From NCBI GenBank assembly GCA_026545765.1, contig CM048840.1, positions 47,666,580 through 47,730,579 of the forward strand: 64,000 nt of DNA, given 5' to 3'. The position numbers and the translations under genes are program-made. This DNA comes from Plantago major. Its lineage: Eukaryota; Streptophyta; Magnoliopsida; Lamiales; Plantaginaceae. The stretch's first letter is position 1. Each line of letters begins with the position of its first letter. This document shows positions 12,124 through 25,000 of the stretch, piece after piece. The notes beneath the pieces are model-generated. The model searched no databases. It was not told the origin of the DNA and saw nothing but the letters and a program-made list of their open reading frames with translations.

Positions 12124-13536
12124 TAAACCAATATTCAATAGAAGGTACTTATATTGAATGGTTTATGTTAATGTTAAGATGTACTGTAAGTCTGTAGCTT
12201 ATCATGTTAAGGAAAGGCATGATTTTGTAATCTAACCTGCTGCTACTTGTAAACTTGATGGCATAACCTTTTACTCTTACAATTTCCATTTCGTCTAACA
12301 GTTCATAATGCCTATGTACTGTGTATTGCTTAGTAGAGTACACAATACATATTATGATATTAAGAATTTGAGAAAAGAATTTTCTGAATCCATCATACAA
12401 GTCTTCATTGTTGAATCTTGAATCATGCCAAAACTGCAGCTTGCTACAGCTGCTGTAAAACTATAATGCACACTTGCCAGCCGAGCTGCACACAAGATAA
12501 CATGCACCTCTGAATTCATGACTTGTCTCCTATTGCCGTGCTACTGCTGCTTCATGTGCACTTCAGATACTAGACGACCCAAAGATGAGATTTTTCATGT
12601 TATTGATTCAGAGAATAAACTTATGTTGCTCAAGAGGCGAATGCCGAATAGATCTGACAGCGCCATAAAAAATTATAAAAATCTCATTCAAACACCACCA
12701 CAGATATACACATACACTCGGAGAAATGGGTCATGCACTGCAGTTTGAACTTTGAAGGCGGTAACCAAGAGAATTCACTCTCCAAGTTTGGAGATAATAT
12801 GATGTAGGCATTCATTCTTATACAAGAATGCTTCTCTTCTTACCTGAATAAGGAAGATCCAGGATAAATACAAAGCATGCAAAATCAGAATACTACTTGT
12901 GCTTCAACAAGGGGGGAAAATCTTTTCTACAAGTGATGGCTAGACAACAAAGTATTCAATGGCAGACCGGCTGCACTAAGCACCCCAAGCACCATAATAC
13001 TGGTCACATAGGGACAAAGACATCCTAAAGTTAAAACATACAGAGAAAAACACTTGCAGTGCATGTGCAGCTTTACTTTAACCCCCCCCCCCCCCCCCCC
13101 CCAAGTCCTTTTTATTGTTGCACAAAACTTCATGTTTTCAAAAAATCTGCATCAAAAAGCTTCTTCTCGAAATTGGAAAGTCTTCTGAACCAAAGTACCA
13201 AAACTTTCAAGATTTGAAAGCAAAGGGCTCTGCTGCAGAGATCTGAGAAATGACTCCATCCAGGAAATTGGTGACACATAATATGGCAGTATTATTCTGA
13301 TTCCCTAACACCACACAGCCAAAAGTTCCTTGACAAGTAAAGGCTTATCACCTTAGCTGCTGCTACCAGTCTCATGTTCGCTAACTGCTGCGACCTGTAC
13401 GTCAAGGCATACAGGAACTTGAATTCCAGTACTAACAGATCTGATGACCTGTAGCATACATGCTTCTGTTTGCCATGACTGAACTTTTGACTCCAACAAT
13501 AACCTTAATCTGCGGGTGAAAAGCCAACAAAGTGCA
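12124..13536. other. Convergent intergenic region between gene 1 and the F-box gene
   Basis: This region should contain the 3' UTRs of both neighbours. A run of 21 C residues at 13082-13102 is the only striking feature; homopolymers of this length are prone to length variation and assembly error. No other gene is seen. Confidence 0.5.
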
Positions 13537-14860
13537 TTACAGAATAGAATGTTTCAACTTTTTACTTTTGGTCCCCGATCTATCAAGCTGAAAACTTGAG
13601 CTGCTAACACTTTGCAGTGGGTGATATTTCACTGAATCCAGTTGTTCAGTGGCTGCAGCAAGCCTTCCTTTTTCAATTTTCTGCAATACATGTTCATTGC
13701 GTGATAGATAGAGATGAATGCATGAATATGAAAAGAAATTATTTGGCTTGAATGTTATGAATACAAACAGAAATTGTTCCTAGAAATATGATTAGGCAAT
13801 CTTACGAGAGACTTATCAAATCCTGCAATCTGTTGCTTGCAGAGGTTGACTTCCATCTCCAGTTGATTTATCCGAATATCGACAGGCACATTGCATTGCT
13901 GAATCATTTGCTTTTGACTGCCACGAATGACCTCGGGTTGCCAGACATTCAAAGCAGATGAAGCTTTCCTGATACCATTGACAAGTTATGTTACCAAAAA
14001 CATAAAATGAGTTTATGCATTTCATCAATGTTTGAAGGACATGATTGGAGATCAGATACATATATAATTAGTTATATACAGTATGAAAGAACAAAAGAAG
14101 TAGAGGAATCCTCTAATACCTAACTCTGTGCAGATTCAACAGCTCAGCTATAGTGCTGCTCAGTTTATCTTTCTCGGCAGAAGACTGAAGCTTTATCTCC
14201 TGAATTCTCCGCAAATGCCCAGAAACTCGGCTCTCTATCCCTAGGACAACCCTTCGATGTGCGAGACGTCTTTGATCTCTATCCTTCTCATACCTATCAT
14301 GGTTTTCACATCCACCCAAAAAGAATTCCAAAATACTACACATCAAATACAGCTCCCTCCATTCAATTACAAACTTGCTACTTTTTGCTTCCAAAATTGA
14401 AACTTCTTTCTTTATGAAATTATCAAATCCTTATTTACTCTATTTCCTACTTCATCTAAAACAATATAATATCATCGTTTGATTCGGTGTCCGATAAGGT
14501 ATCTATTCAAGAAAAACTAAGCCCACAACACAGAGTAAAAGACTCTACCTTTAGGTGATTCTAACAAAAACTGGGGGCAAAATCATGCTTGTAAAGAATT
14601 GAAACACACCTGAGTTTGTAGAGGCTCTTGAGGTTGCCTTCAACAGTTGAAGATGAGGAGACATGAATATTGTGGGTATGAGTTGGTTTGGAAGGAAAAT
14701 CGGAAAGGAGGAGAGTCGACCAGAGAGAATCCTCGGCGGAGAGGCGACGGAGACGGCGGGAAGAGATGGAGAGGCAAGAAAGGGATTTGAAATCTAGGGT
14801 TTTCGATTCAATTCCTAATTCCATTACTCTTCTCCATAGCTCGTCTGGTAAAATCGACAT
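13537..14860 (-). CDS. SKIP24: F-box protein, SKIP24 type
   Basis: Four exons on the - strand join in frame: 14860-14610, 14293-14120, 13968-13806 and 13680-13537 (732 nt, 243 residues). The N-terminus (MSILPDELWRRVMELG, then LSCLSISSRRLRRLSAEDSLW and LLLSDFPS) matches the helix pattern of an F-box, residues about 3-55, which in this family binds SKP1/ASK in SCF ubiquitin ligases. The rest is mostly charged helix with coiled-coil character (EIKLQSSAEKDKLSSTIAEL; INQLEMEVNLCKQQI), ending KSKKLKHSIL. There is no LRR or Kelch substrate domain, which is typical of SKIP24 and leaves its target unknown. The symbol is by resemblance to Arabidopsis SKIP24. The exon 1 to 2 and 2 to 3 junctions both split an arginine codon (AG|G). 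Confidence 0.8.
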
Positions 14861-15023
14861 CCTGCTCCAAAATTGAAAAGCTTAATTGTTTTATGACTCA
14901 TTAGTTGACTCACTGTTGAGCAGGACATACAATAGAAATTGAAATTGAATGAATGAGGACCTAATTTATAATTTTCTAAATTTAAAAACTCGGTAAAACT
15001 TAAAATAGACCTAGAAACTATAA

Positions 15024-15725
15024 GGCCTTCTCCAACAGAGTCCCAAACCGAGTCCCAAATTGGTTTGAGATTTGCAGACTCCAATGAGTCTGGCGTGCCA
15101 AATAATGGCCATTTCTTTTTTTTTTTTTTTCATTTCTTTTCTTTTTCTTTCTTTCTTTCCTGCTTTGTTTTCCAATTTTCTTGTTTTCTTTCCTCTTTCT
15201 ACTTTTATCTTTTTTATTATTTTTTATTTTTCTTGAATATTTCCATATGATAATAATTATATGTAGCAATAGAAATATACTTATACATTACTTCTCAAAT
15301 TTAAAATACATATTATTTGAATTTAAAATTACACTTGTAGAATGTAGTATTTTAATTGTTATAATTTTCATTTTCAATTATTTTAATTTTCAATTTCAAG
15401 TATTGTAATTTTCAATTTTAAGTATTGTAGTTTTTTTTAAGTAATGTAATTTTTATTTTCAAGTAATGTATTTTTAAAAAATTAATGCGATTTTGTTATA
15501 ATTAATTAACTATATTTAAAATAAAGTCAAGAATAAAGTAAAGGAAATGAGAAAAGAAAATGAAATGAATAATTAAGTTTGAAAGAAATGTTAAAAGAAA
15601 ATAGATTTTGGGCCTCACTGTTGGAGTAGAGAATTGTGAAGAGTTGCAAAGTGAGTTGCAGTGAGTGGAATGCTGACGTGGCGGAGAGAGTGGGTTGCAG
15701 AGAGTTGCAACTGATGGAGATGGTC
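15024..15725. mobile_element. Tourist-like (PIF/Harbinger) MITE with TAA target duplication
   Basis: The ends are GGCCTTCTCCAACAG on the left and the inverse of GACCATCTCCATCAG on the right, flanked by TAA at 15021-15023 and 15726-15728. A 3-bp TAA duplication and GG(G/C)C-type ends are the hallmark of PIF/Harbinger elements. The interior is AT-rich with T/C tracts and carries no transposase. Confidence 0.75.
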
Positions 15726-16239
15726 TAAGTGTCTATGAGAGTCCTTTATAATATACAATTAGGGAAGACTTGGTTGCTGAAGGAATTTCACGGGTTTAAT
15801 ACGTGGATCTTGGAATTTCGAGTTTGGTATTGTTGAATCTTCACGCGGGTTATTGGATCATATAAATAGTCTTTTTTTTCAGTTTTGTTTTCCATTTTAA
15901 TTCTTTTACTTCTCTCTCTCTCTCCCCCCTCCTCTCTCTTCTGATCTTCTCTCCGGCGATATCTACGTCGTCCGGCCACCAATTTTAAATCTGATTGCAT
16001 ATTTGAGTTGCCCATGACCCGATCTACATTTCTATCGATTTCGTTTTTTCATTTGATCGACTTTTGAAAACGTTCGCCGAAATTCGAAGTTTTTCTGGTT
16101 GTCTTCTCCGGCGAATCTCTGACTACTCAACACACATGGGTCATTACCTTGTCGTTTCGTCGATTTTCAGGTTTCTTCTCTCGATTCTTCAGCTTTTTTC
16201 GTTTTTCGTTTGATTTTGGTGATTTTTAGTAATTTCGCG

Positions 16240-17190
16240 TAACTGTATATTTCGTGTGTCATTGTTGATATTTTAACTTTAATTGCAAATGTTTAGCCAG
16301 TAATTGTTGATGTTTGTATATTTTCTCTATTTTCAGTTAGTTTTTTCTTTGCTTTTGTTGCGTTTGTTGGAAGATCTTCATTGTAGTGTTCGATTTTGTT
16401 TAGGTTTTCATGTAAATTTTGCATGTTTAGTTGTAAATAGATGATATTGTGGTTTCATTACTTTATGGTTATACTTTTTGTAGTATTGCTTTTAAATTGC
16501 TTATGTTTCTGCGTGAATTGTGCATGTTTATGTGTAAATAGTTGATGTTTGGTTATATAAACAGATTATGTTCCACATCTTTGATTTCTAGTGCTTATTG
16601 GCTAAGTTTGCATATATTCATACTGGAATTGCTTATGTTTAACAGTAAATTGGTTATGTTTTATGTTTCATATGTTAAAATATTATTGTTTAGTTTTTTT
16701 ATGTAAATTGTGCATATTTAGTTGTTGATTACTGATGTTTGTGGTTTCATTCCTTTCCTGTATAGAGTTTTTATAGTTCTGTAAAACTGGATGTATGTAT
16801 TAATAGTCTATGTTTATACTACAATTGTTGATGTTTAAGTTGTAAATAGATGATGTTTTAATATAGGCTTTTTGTTTCATCTCTTGAAATTCTTATTTGT
16901 TTAGGTTTTTATGTAAATTGTGTATGTCTACCGTAAATTGTTGATGTCTGTTGTTTTTAGAGATAATGTATTTTGTAAAACTGCTATTTTTCAGTGTTAA
17001 TTGTGCATGTTTATACTGTAATTGTTGATATTGAATGTTAAATAGGTGATGTTTGTTGGTGCTTTTTATTTTTGGGTGTTTCGATTTCCTTACCACTAAA
17101 TGCATATGTTTATATTGTAATTGTTGATGTTAAAAGTCAAATTGTTGATGTTTGTTGATGTTTTTGTTGCATATACTAGGTTTTCGCAAA
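16240..17190 (+). repeat. Array of degenerate TTGTTGATGTTT-type motifs
   Basis: At least 18 variants of AATTGT(T/G)(G/C)ATGTTTA recur at irregular 20-70-bp spacing, for example AATTGTTGATGTTTG, AATTGTGCATGTTTA, AATTGCTTATGTTT and AAATAGATGATGTTT. Inverted copies (AAACATAGACAATT) follow near 17450-17475 and a forward one near 17590. The spacing is too irregular for a satellite and too regular in motif for random AT-rich sequence. Confidence 0.7.
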
Positions 17191-17357
17191 AATGGTGGTC
17201 GAATAAAGAAAACGATTGTTGATAAAGATGGAGACGTGGATGGAGGAGTCGACGAACAATTCAATGGTGTTTTTGTTGTTTGCAAAGATGATTGTAGTTT
17301 GGATATAGTGATTTTAAATTTTTTGTATTGTTTTATATGTATGAATGACATTTATTG
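17180..17357 (+). pseudogene. Short coding-like tail inside element I
   Basis: After the motif array and an AG boundary at about 17180, an open frame reads GFRKNGGRIKKTIVDKDGDV, continues with acidic and hydrophobic residues, and ends ..SLDIVILNF near the coordinate where the frame closes. Its position, just before the right inverted end, suggests the last exon of a former element-encoded protein. No family is recognised. Confidence 0.3.
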
Positions 17358-17694
17358 ATTGATAAATGGAATTGATTTCTATGTTTATTTATAAATATTG
17401 TATTTTTTTGGGATAAATAGGTTGTCATCAATAATTCTATGCTAAACATAGACAATTATATATCAAACATAGATAATTTGATTCAAAGTACCAATATGAC
17501 TGGATGGACACATGAAAGGAGCTGTGTATTGTAAGGAAAAAATGCGGGTCGACCCGCCAAAAAAAATCATGTTGTATAGTTTTATGTATAAATTGTCTAT
17601 GTTTGTCTATTATATAGGACTCTCAATATATTGTGGACTCTCAAGAGACGGACACTTTTTTTTATACTTAAATTCGACAGTTTAAGTATTAACT

Positions 17695-17825
17695 CCTCTT
17701 CCGTCCCCAAAATAGCTTCCCACTTTGACTTTTCTCAGTCAATCTTTTTCAACTTTGACTACTAATTAAGTTTAAACCGCAAATGAAATTTTTTCAATTA
17801 AATTATATAATGAAACTTTACCCTC
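17695..17825. mobile_element. Fragment of a Stowaway-type foldback MITE
   Basis: The sequence CCGTCCCCAAAATAGC, then CCCACTTTGACTTTT and AATTAAATTATATAATGAAAC, matches the left half of the MITEs at 26.28 and 34.71 kb. It is followed at once by a second TIR-like start (CCCTCCGTCCCGAATTC), as if one copy had inserted in another. Confidence 0.5.
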
Positions 17826-17968
17826 CGTCCCGAATTCAACTTCCCGCTGAACCGGACAAGTTTTAATAGAGAGTAAACAAAGTATGAAATTAAGCTTGTA
17901 ATGACGTAGAAAATAGATTGAATAAAATAAAGTATAAGAGATTGTGACCAAACTCTGGTGTTGGGGCC

Positions 17969-18466
17969 TTGCTTGTCTCGCCTGGTCTCTCTTATCAGCC
18001 ACATGGACATCCTTTGGATCTTTTTGAGGTAGTCCCGGCTTGGGGGCTAGAGGGGGTCGGCAGTATCTTTTCCTTCAAGAGGTTAGAGAATATCTCGAAT
18101 TGCGGCCCTGAGGTTGGTAACACGACCGTTGATAGGTTGGGGCAGTTGGGGCTACTAAGATCGCTAGGTCTTGACTCTAGGGCGGTATCACGGGTTGTGC
18201 AGGGGCGGTGGATCTTTTGTGCCCTTATCTTCGATAGCTTTGTCCATGTGGCCCCTCTTTATCACCGCGTTGTAGTCTTCATTCGTCGAATCTCCTTCAT
18301 CTTGTGTAACCGGGTCTCTTTCCTAGTGGCTGCTTGCTCTCAAGGCGGTAGCAGTCCCCGCCAATGCCTTCTTACTCTGGTTATCGCCATGACTTCTTAC
18401 AATGATTCTCACAGACGGCGTCAATATGATGATGATAATTCCCGTATAGCTGATTATAGTGAGTAA
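17969..18466 (+). other. Unassigned open frame in GC-richer sequence
   Basis: A 165-codon open frame (begins MLVSPGLSYQPHGHPLDLFE) lies in sequence noticeably richer in G and C than its surroundings. I recognise no domain; the translation is rich in hydrophobic residues and arginines and has no clear start context. It may be a scrap of a mobile element or of a captured gene read in the wrong frame. It is reported because its composition differs, not because I believe it is a gene. Confidence 0.2.
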
Positions 18467-19063
18467 CGAATGGTAAAAGACGGATAATAGCTCGATGAAC
18501 CTCTATAACATGTATAGATCTTGAATATGGAGTACAATGTGCTATAGTAATACTCCTTGGTGTAACAGTCTACTCACTGTAGAGCATCCATATAGTCACG
18601 TGTATAGTTGAATTGAATGTGTCTTTAATTAAAGTGTGTGATATCTATAGGTTGACTACAAAGTCTGACGGTGGTCCCTCAACCTGAGGATGTTCGCTGC
18701 AAGGGTAACCCGATAGCTAAGCTGCTATCCGAGCCGAGGGAACAGGAATGGTGTAGGCTTGCTCTATACTGAGGCAAAACATTTACGCAGTATCCATACT
18801 CAATAACATTCAGATGAGAAGAGGAAAGGATGAGGCAATGCAAACTTAACATAATGTAGAAAGTAACTCATGAAACCTTTACATTGTGTCGATCAGAAAG
18901 GTATACAAATACATCATATAGTTAATTTGTACTCATGCAAAGGTCTAGGTTAGGATCTGCAAGCTAAGCCGAACAAAAAGCCTAAAATATATAGGAACCC
19001 TACGATTTTGAACAATCAGAGAAAACCAACAGACGGAAAAGGAGCACAGTACAGTGGGTTCAG
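18467..19063. other. Gene-free stretch before the PNET2 gene 3' end
   Basis: Contains the likely 3' UTR of the - strand PNET2-like gene at its right side. No element ends are recognised. Confidence 0.4.
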
Positions 19064-22000
19064 CTACCAGCGGTGCCTCCGTACTAAGCCTTTCCCACTG
19101 CTACTCTCGGCCACATTTTCTTCCATAGAATCAGAACCACTCCCGATTGATTCTCCAGAAGTATCATCTGGATGAAGTCGAATCTTGTCTTGGTTCTTGA
19201 TTATCCAATTAGTGAACTCAGGAGAAGATGCCAACTCTGCAATTGCATGCTTAGTGGATTCTTCTGTGAAATCCTTCCATTCTTCCTCGGAGAATTTCTT
19301 CCGATTAGGCGTGTTGTGAAAGGTAGAGTAATAATCTTCTGGAATCACTGCAGGTCCTTGACTGGATAGTGGCAATCTGGGATTTCTTCGCCTAGATGGT
19401 GATATAATCCCTGGAGAGAAAATTAAGGAAACCAATACCTTAAGTTAAGGGCTTATGCCAAAATAAATAAATAAATAAAAAGAGGAAGACCAGGCACAGT
19501 TCATAAGAATTGACAATAACACTCCAAGTTGAATGGATATACTGTAAGACGAAATAGACAAGGTTACGAGAAACTACTCTGAGTAGTCTTTTTCTTTCCC
19601 GTAATTCTAATTTATGAACGTACGGCTTTTATGGATAAATAACCTCCCCACACAGCTTCAGACTTACAGTTATCATGTGTGCTTGTTCTTTCGCCATGAC
19701 AGTATCAGGGGCTTCTATGCCCTCATATATCTTCCAGAGCAATTCCCATTCCCAAAATAGAAATACTATGCTGGCGTTTTGATACCAGTTCTATTTTGGC
19801 TTCTGGCAATAATCAAGATCTAACTAACACAGCGTATCAAGGACTTAACTCATGAATACCTATTTGGACTGTTACACCACTGAGCTAAATGTTTTTTTCA
19901 GTTTGTTGTGAACTTAGAAAATTGCTCTAACGAGCTCCAACTGGTAGGATGTTTGGCCTTTTGGGAGCACTTTCAGCAGCTTTAAAAAAATCATGACCTT
20001 ATAAAACATCAAGCAAAAGCCAAAAACCACGTCTAAAATATTGTAACAGGGCTTTCCAGCCAGAAAAGGAAAACAAAGCCAAAATCAGGTAGCTTTAAGA
20101 GGCTCTGGCAATCACCCTCTAAATTTTCTTGTCACAGGCAGATCAGGATAGAGGTCAATCACACATGGATATAAATGAAGGGCAAGTTGTTTAGTAGAAC
20201 TTTTTTAACAAACAGAATTAAACAAAATGTCGAGTATATTGAGTAATCCATTTACAGATTTACTCTAAAGAAGTCAGTACTTGCCCCTACTTAACTGTAT
20301 GTGCAGCAAGAAAAATGTAGAAGAAAAAACAGAATCACAGAAGCTGAGTAATATCTGCTAACAAGTACCTTTCACAGCGGAGTTGGCCCATGCGGGTGGA
20401 CTGGCAGTCCTTTTCTGTAACGTGCCACGCGAATTTTTAGCTCCAGACCTACTCAAGAATTCAGTGCGCTTCTTACTATTTAGCCTTGGACTGCTCCATC
20501 CCCATGGACTACCATACGACAAAGATATTTTTACATTATCTAGGAAAGTAATAGAAATGGTTGATAAGAAAAGCGTGGCAGTAAAAGAAATATTGCCCCA
20601 CTAACAAGCGTGGCAGTAAAACAAACAAGCGTTTCACCACTTCAGGTGAGATGTGCAAATTACTTTCAGAAACCTTTTAAATCTAAAATAACCTGCCTAA
20701 GAAGCATAAGAGTTAACCAGGTAATAAGCTCACAAACCACAAGGTCTTACCGACGTCGGGACTGATACATGGAAGTGAAGGAATGGTAAGTCCCAAAAAT
20801 ACAGATGAGAACTGCCATGGCCAAAGGAGTATCAAGAGAGCTCTGAAAATTTGAATACAAACAAGAGTTACCAGCTGCAATATATACAAAATTATACTCT
20901 AATAGAGCTATAAATGTAAATGTACGGACTAAAACAGGATGAAAAGGTCCTAGGTAAACATTAGTAATTAGAATGTAAAAGTGAAAATAGAAAATGGGCT
21001 TGCATACAGGAACTACCATTAGGCATACATGCATAAAATCATACTGGACACTGGTAACCTAATGTTTCCAACACACATGCATGTGCATACACAAGCACAG
21101 AACATACTGTCCACAAGACATAAGGCCGTAATCCAGATAGATTACATTGACCAGGGTTTTGAAAAAGTTACACCAAGAGCAAAAACTAATCCATACTAGC
21201 ATGATACAAAAATGCATGACAAACAAGGCCATAATTTCACAATGCATCTTCAACTAAATCTAAACATCTTTCTATATAGGACAGGAGTATTTCTTCTGTG
21301 CAGAAGTGCTAAAACCAAATTTGTTTTGTCCAAAATAGAATAGCACAAAAGGAACCTGGATGATAAATGTCACAGCAATTATCCGGATGGCCCATTTAAC
21401 AAACTGGGCTATCCCAACTTCCACTGTTCCATCTTCAGTGACAACATATTTGCGTACAAGCCAATATCCAAATCCAGCTCCAGCCAGTACAATTCCAACA
21501 ATAATGAAAACAAGTACCTGCGGAAAGAAAGAGAGGTGAAAAAAAATACTTTAGATAGAGAAAGGAAAAGGTAAAATATAGTCATCTACTGTCATGCGCA
21601 CACAGACACCTAAATATATGTATCTGTCCAGAGCCGATAGAAGGCAGGGTACAGAACAGAATGTCACTCAAGATAAAAAGCTAAATGAGCATAAAATCAA
21701 GAGAAATAATACATCCCTGTTCCAAAAAAATGGTTTACCTGTGAAACGAAACACAAGTTGAAACGTGAACTACTTGCATAAATTTACATGAATGAAAGAA
21801 AAGGGTGGAAATTTGTCATCAATGATCTTGCACACATTCATTTAGGATAAGGCGCAACATATCTGAGCCTCAAGAAATGATAAACCGTGAAACATAGAGA
21901 AGTATCACAACCTACAAATAAAAAGTATTCTCCTCCATCACTAAAAGATAGGCTTGTTTTCAATTTTCACCTGTCCCACATTATAGACTCATTAGTCGTT

Positions 22001-25000
22001 TCTTTTTGTATAGTAATACTCCATTCCCTCTAAAGCTTTACATTGCGCTTGAGGACGCAATTATTAAGGAGAAGTGAGTAAAAAATACTGTGAATGGAGT
22101 ATAATTTAAGAAAAGAATGAACAGATTAATGTGAGTGGGGTATTATTAAATAATTTATAGATAATGAAGAATGGAGGTATTATTTGGATAAAGAATGACG
22201 AGTGGGGTAGTGAAGTTGTAAATATGTTTGTATGGAGACTGTAATAATTGTGTGATATATTTCCATTTTTTATATGGGAAGCTTCTAATGGAATGACAAG
22301 AAAAGAAAGACGGAAAGCTTTTGAGAGAAAGGAAGGAGTGGTAAATACTAAGTCAGCTTATATGCCCTTTGGTTGAAAAGGGAAACATATCATTCAACAA
22401 TTAGAAGGGATTAAATATAATGGACCATAAATTTAATTGTTAATCCAAATGAGGGTAATATTTCATTTTGTAGGGGTATAATAGACAAATTAGGCTAATT
22501 TGACCAAAATTGACCCAGGTGAAAGAGGAACATGTTTTTCCGCATGCTCCTCAAAACAACACAAATAATATGAGCTCACCGGATTGTGCATCTCCTCGCT
22601 GATTCCAAAATTCATGAGGATTGAATTGACAAACATGGAGAACCGTTTCAGCAAAAAGGAACCAGCTCCAATCTGGTATGCAATGCAGTATGTCGATATC
22701 AGATTTATATAAGTATCATAATACTAAACCAGGGATATAGAATTGAAGCATATAGCTTCCCTAATAAAAGAGAACATTGATTGTAATGAGACTGACCGCT
22801 AGACCATATAGGCCGCTGTACAGAGCAGTTTTCCTGCCAGTTGGCAACAATTTCATTCCCTGTAGACCATTACAAAACACAAAAGTAAAGTTCTTTGCAA
22901 TTTGAAAGTGGGAATTATAAACTATTAAATGACTTTATAAACTTTACAGTCCACAAGACAGTTAATATACTGAATATGATGTAGAATTTACTATACTGAA
23001 TATGATGTTCAAGTCAAATAGGAAACAGATTGCAAAACGAACTAGAGACCAGAAGTTTGGTTTGAGAATGAATCCAACAGATATATCTAAGGATGACTGT
23101 GTGTGAATAGTGTATAAGCTCCAGGTCAATTCAACTCTTCTATATTAATCCAATTCCTGCAGCGCGTCGTATACGTTTACAAAACTCATCTATTTTATAA
23201 TATAACCTCTGGGATGATCTGGACTTAAACTGACTGCTAAGATTTTTCATCACCAAAAAGAAAACCGCAAAACTAATCGAAGTGTTAGAATAATCCTTGG
23301 ACACCTTACATGCAGGAATCTAAAAGACTGCAGTATGCAACATCCTCGGCATTGAACAGATAGTATATATTTTAGCAAAAAACATTTCAGATCAAAGACA
23401 TACAGGAGATCAGACAAGACTGGAGAAAGCTGATAAACAAGATAAAGAAACAAGGTCTGCATTGAACTGGAACTCCAGATTTAGCAAATAAATTAATGCA
23501 AATAACCTGAAACAGAAGGATTAAGACGACGAGGCAAACTCCTATAGCCATTGAGCTGCTATAGTAAAATGGAACCCAGCCACTAACAACAGGTGCCAGC
23601 AGCAATAAAACCAAGCCAGTAAACAGACAAAATAGTCGCCATCTCTGGAACTCTGGCATCAAAACAACCAAGAGATAACATAATATGTCATTAGGATCAA
23701 AACAAGATGGTGGAGAGGGGAAGTGAAAACCAACTTACACATGCACGCAAGAAAAAGATGCTCAAGTAGATGAAGGTTTAACATAAGATGATCAAATGGT
23801 CACGAGTCCAACCTTCTTTTATGCTGACAGTTACAGAACCGGACAGGTTATCGACAAACTTCACGTCAATATATCTATTTCCATACGGGGACATAGTAGA
23901 GCTCCAGATTCCATTGTGGATAATTTCCCAGTCATCGCTGTCACACTGGCATGACCCAACTGAAGCATTGCTGCAGCGAATAAGGATGCAGAGGGTTATG
24001 GGTATCAACTATTAGGAAAACCAGATCTACAGAAAGCAAAAATCTTTAACATACTTGTGTAAACAGATCTGGACCCTCTTGTAAAATTTCTCTGGAATTT
24101 CAGGTGAAGGAACCAGAGTGACCTTATGTGCACTAGAGTAACTTCCAAGTTTGAGTCTTGATAGGCCAGATACGTTAACTCGTGCGCATCGAATAGCTTT
24201 ATCAGTTAAAACAGACTCCAACACCACAGTGGGAGTAATATTTACTTCTTGATTCTTTTCCACATCAGCACCTGGAAGTTTAAGGATGAGCAAATGTTAG
24301 GGAAAACATCACACCACAAAAGTTAAAAATGGGGCAAAACCAACATTATGGGCCTATTTAATCAGCAGTAAATGAAGCCACCAAACTGTTAGGCTGTCAA
24401 TGTTAAGCTCCATATCCAATGCAAGACAGGGTTTTATTGCTTGTGAGTTTCAGACTATCAAAGAAAACATGTCCCACCAAACACAACACAACTTAAGTAC
24501 GTTCTAAATACACGGACAGCATTTTCTACACAATTTCTGAAGATGTGAGCAATCTCTAGTGACTGCCGTGCCCAAGTAAGTCCAAATCCAAAATTTGTTT
24601 TCACTAGCACACGAGGTATATGGAAATTAATAGGCAGAAACCATGGAATTCGATGTCTTTGGAAGGAATTAAGTAAGAGTAATTAGGAACAAAACATTTG
24701 TGCAGCCTTTTATTTCCTAGAATTCCAAAGCAACAAGCTTGCAAGTATAAGCAGCTAAAACCTGGATAGACATCATTCCCATCTAAGTTCGACTTTGCAC
24801 CCTAAGCGTACACCCCAAGAATTATTAAGTTAAGTATTACAAATCAATGTCCCAAGTGGTATTAGTTTCACACTTGAATGAAATCATAACTTCTGAACAA
24901 GCCATATACAGTTCCCTAAGCTAAAGCATTCATTCACACCAAGCATTAAGCCACAAATATCGAAATATATGTGATCCAATTCTAAGAACCACATTGAAAG

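Larger units (their letters stand above)
15729..17655 (+). mobile_element. Long-TIR DNA element I with an internal motif array (Mutator-like?)
   Basis: The left end GTGTCTATGAGAGTCC, followed by TTTATAATATACAA, is mirrored at the right end (GTGTCCG..GAGAGTCC, later GAGAGTCCTATATAATAGAC, read on the - strand). Just inside the left end is a promoter-like CT-rich leader (15905-15960) and a candidate 5' UTR with an AG|GT boundary near 16171. Next comes a long array of a short motif (16.24-17.19 kb), then a short coding-like tail (17180-17357). No transposase core is seen, so it is non-autonomous or decayed. I place it near Mutator-like elements because of the long inverted ends and internal promoter; no 9-bp duplication is visible. 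The superfamily is uncertain. Confidence 0.55.

Noticed and set aside
13082-13102. G/C homopolymer as a G-quadruplex or telomere-related signal
   Set aside because: It is a plain mononucleotide run without the repeated tract-loop pattern or telomeric TTTAGGG units.
15018-15269. Lysine-rich open frame near 15.1 kb (- strand) and its phenylalanine-rich + strand partner
   Set aside because: Both are translations of T/C homopolymer tracts inside the Tourist-like MITE.
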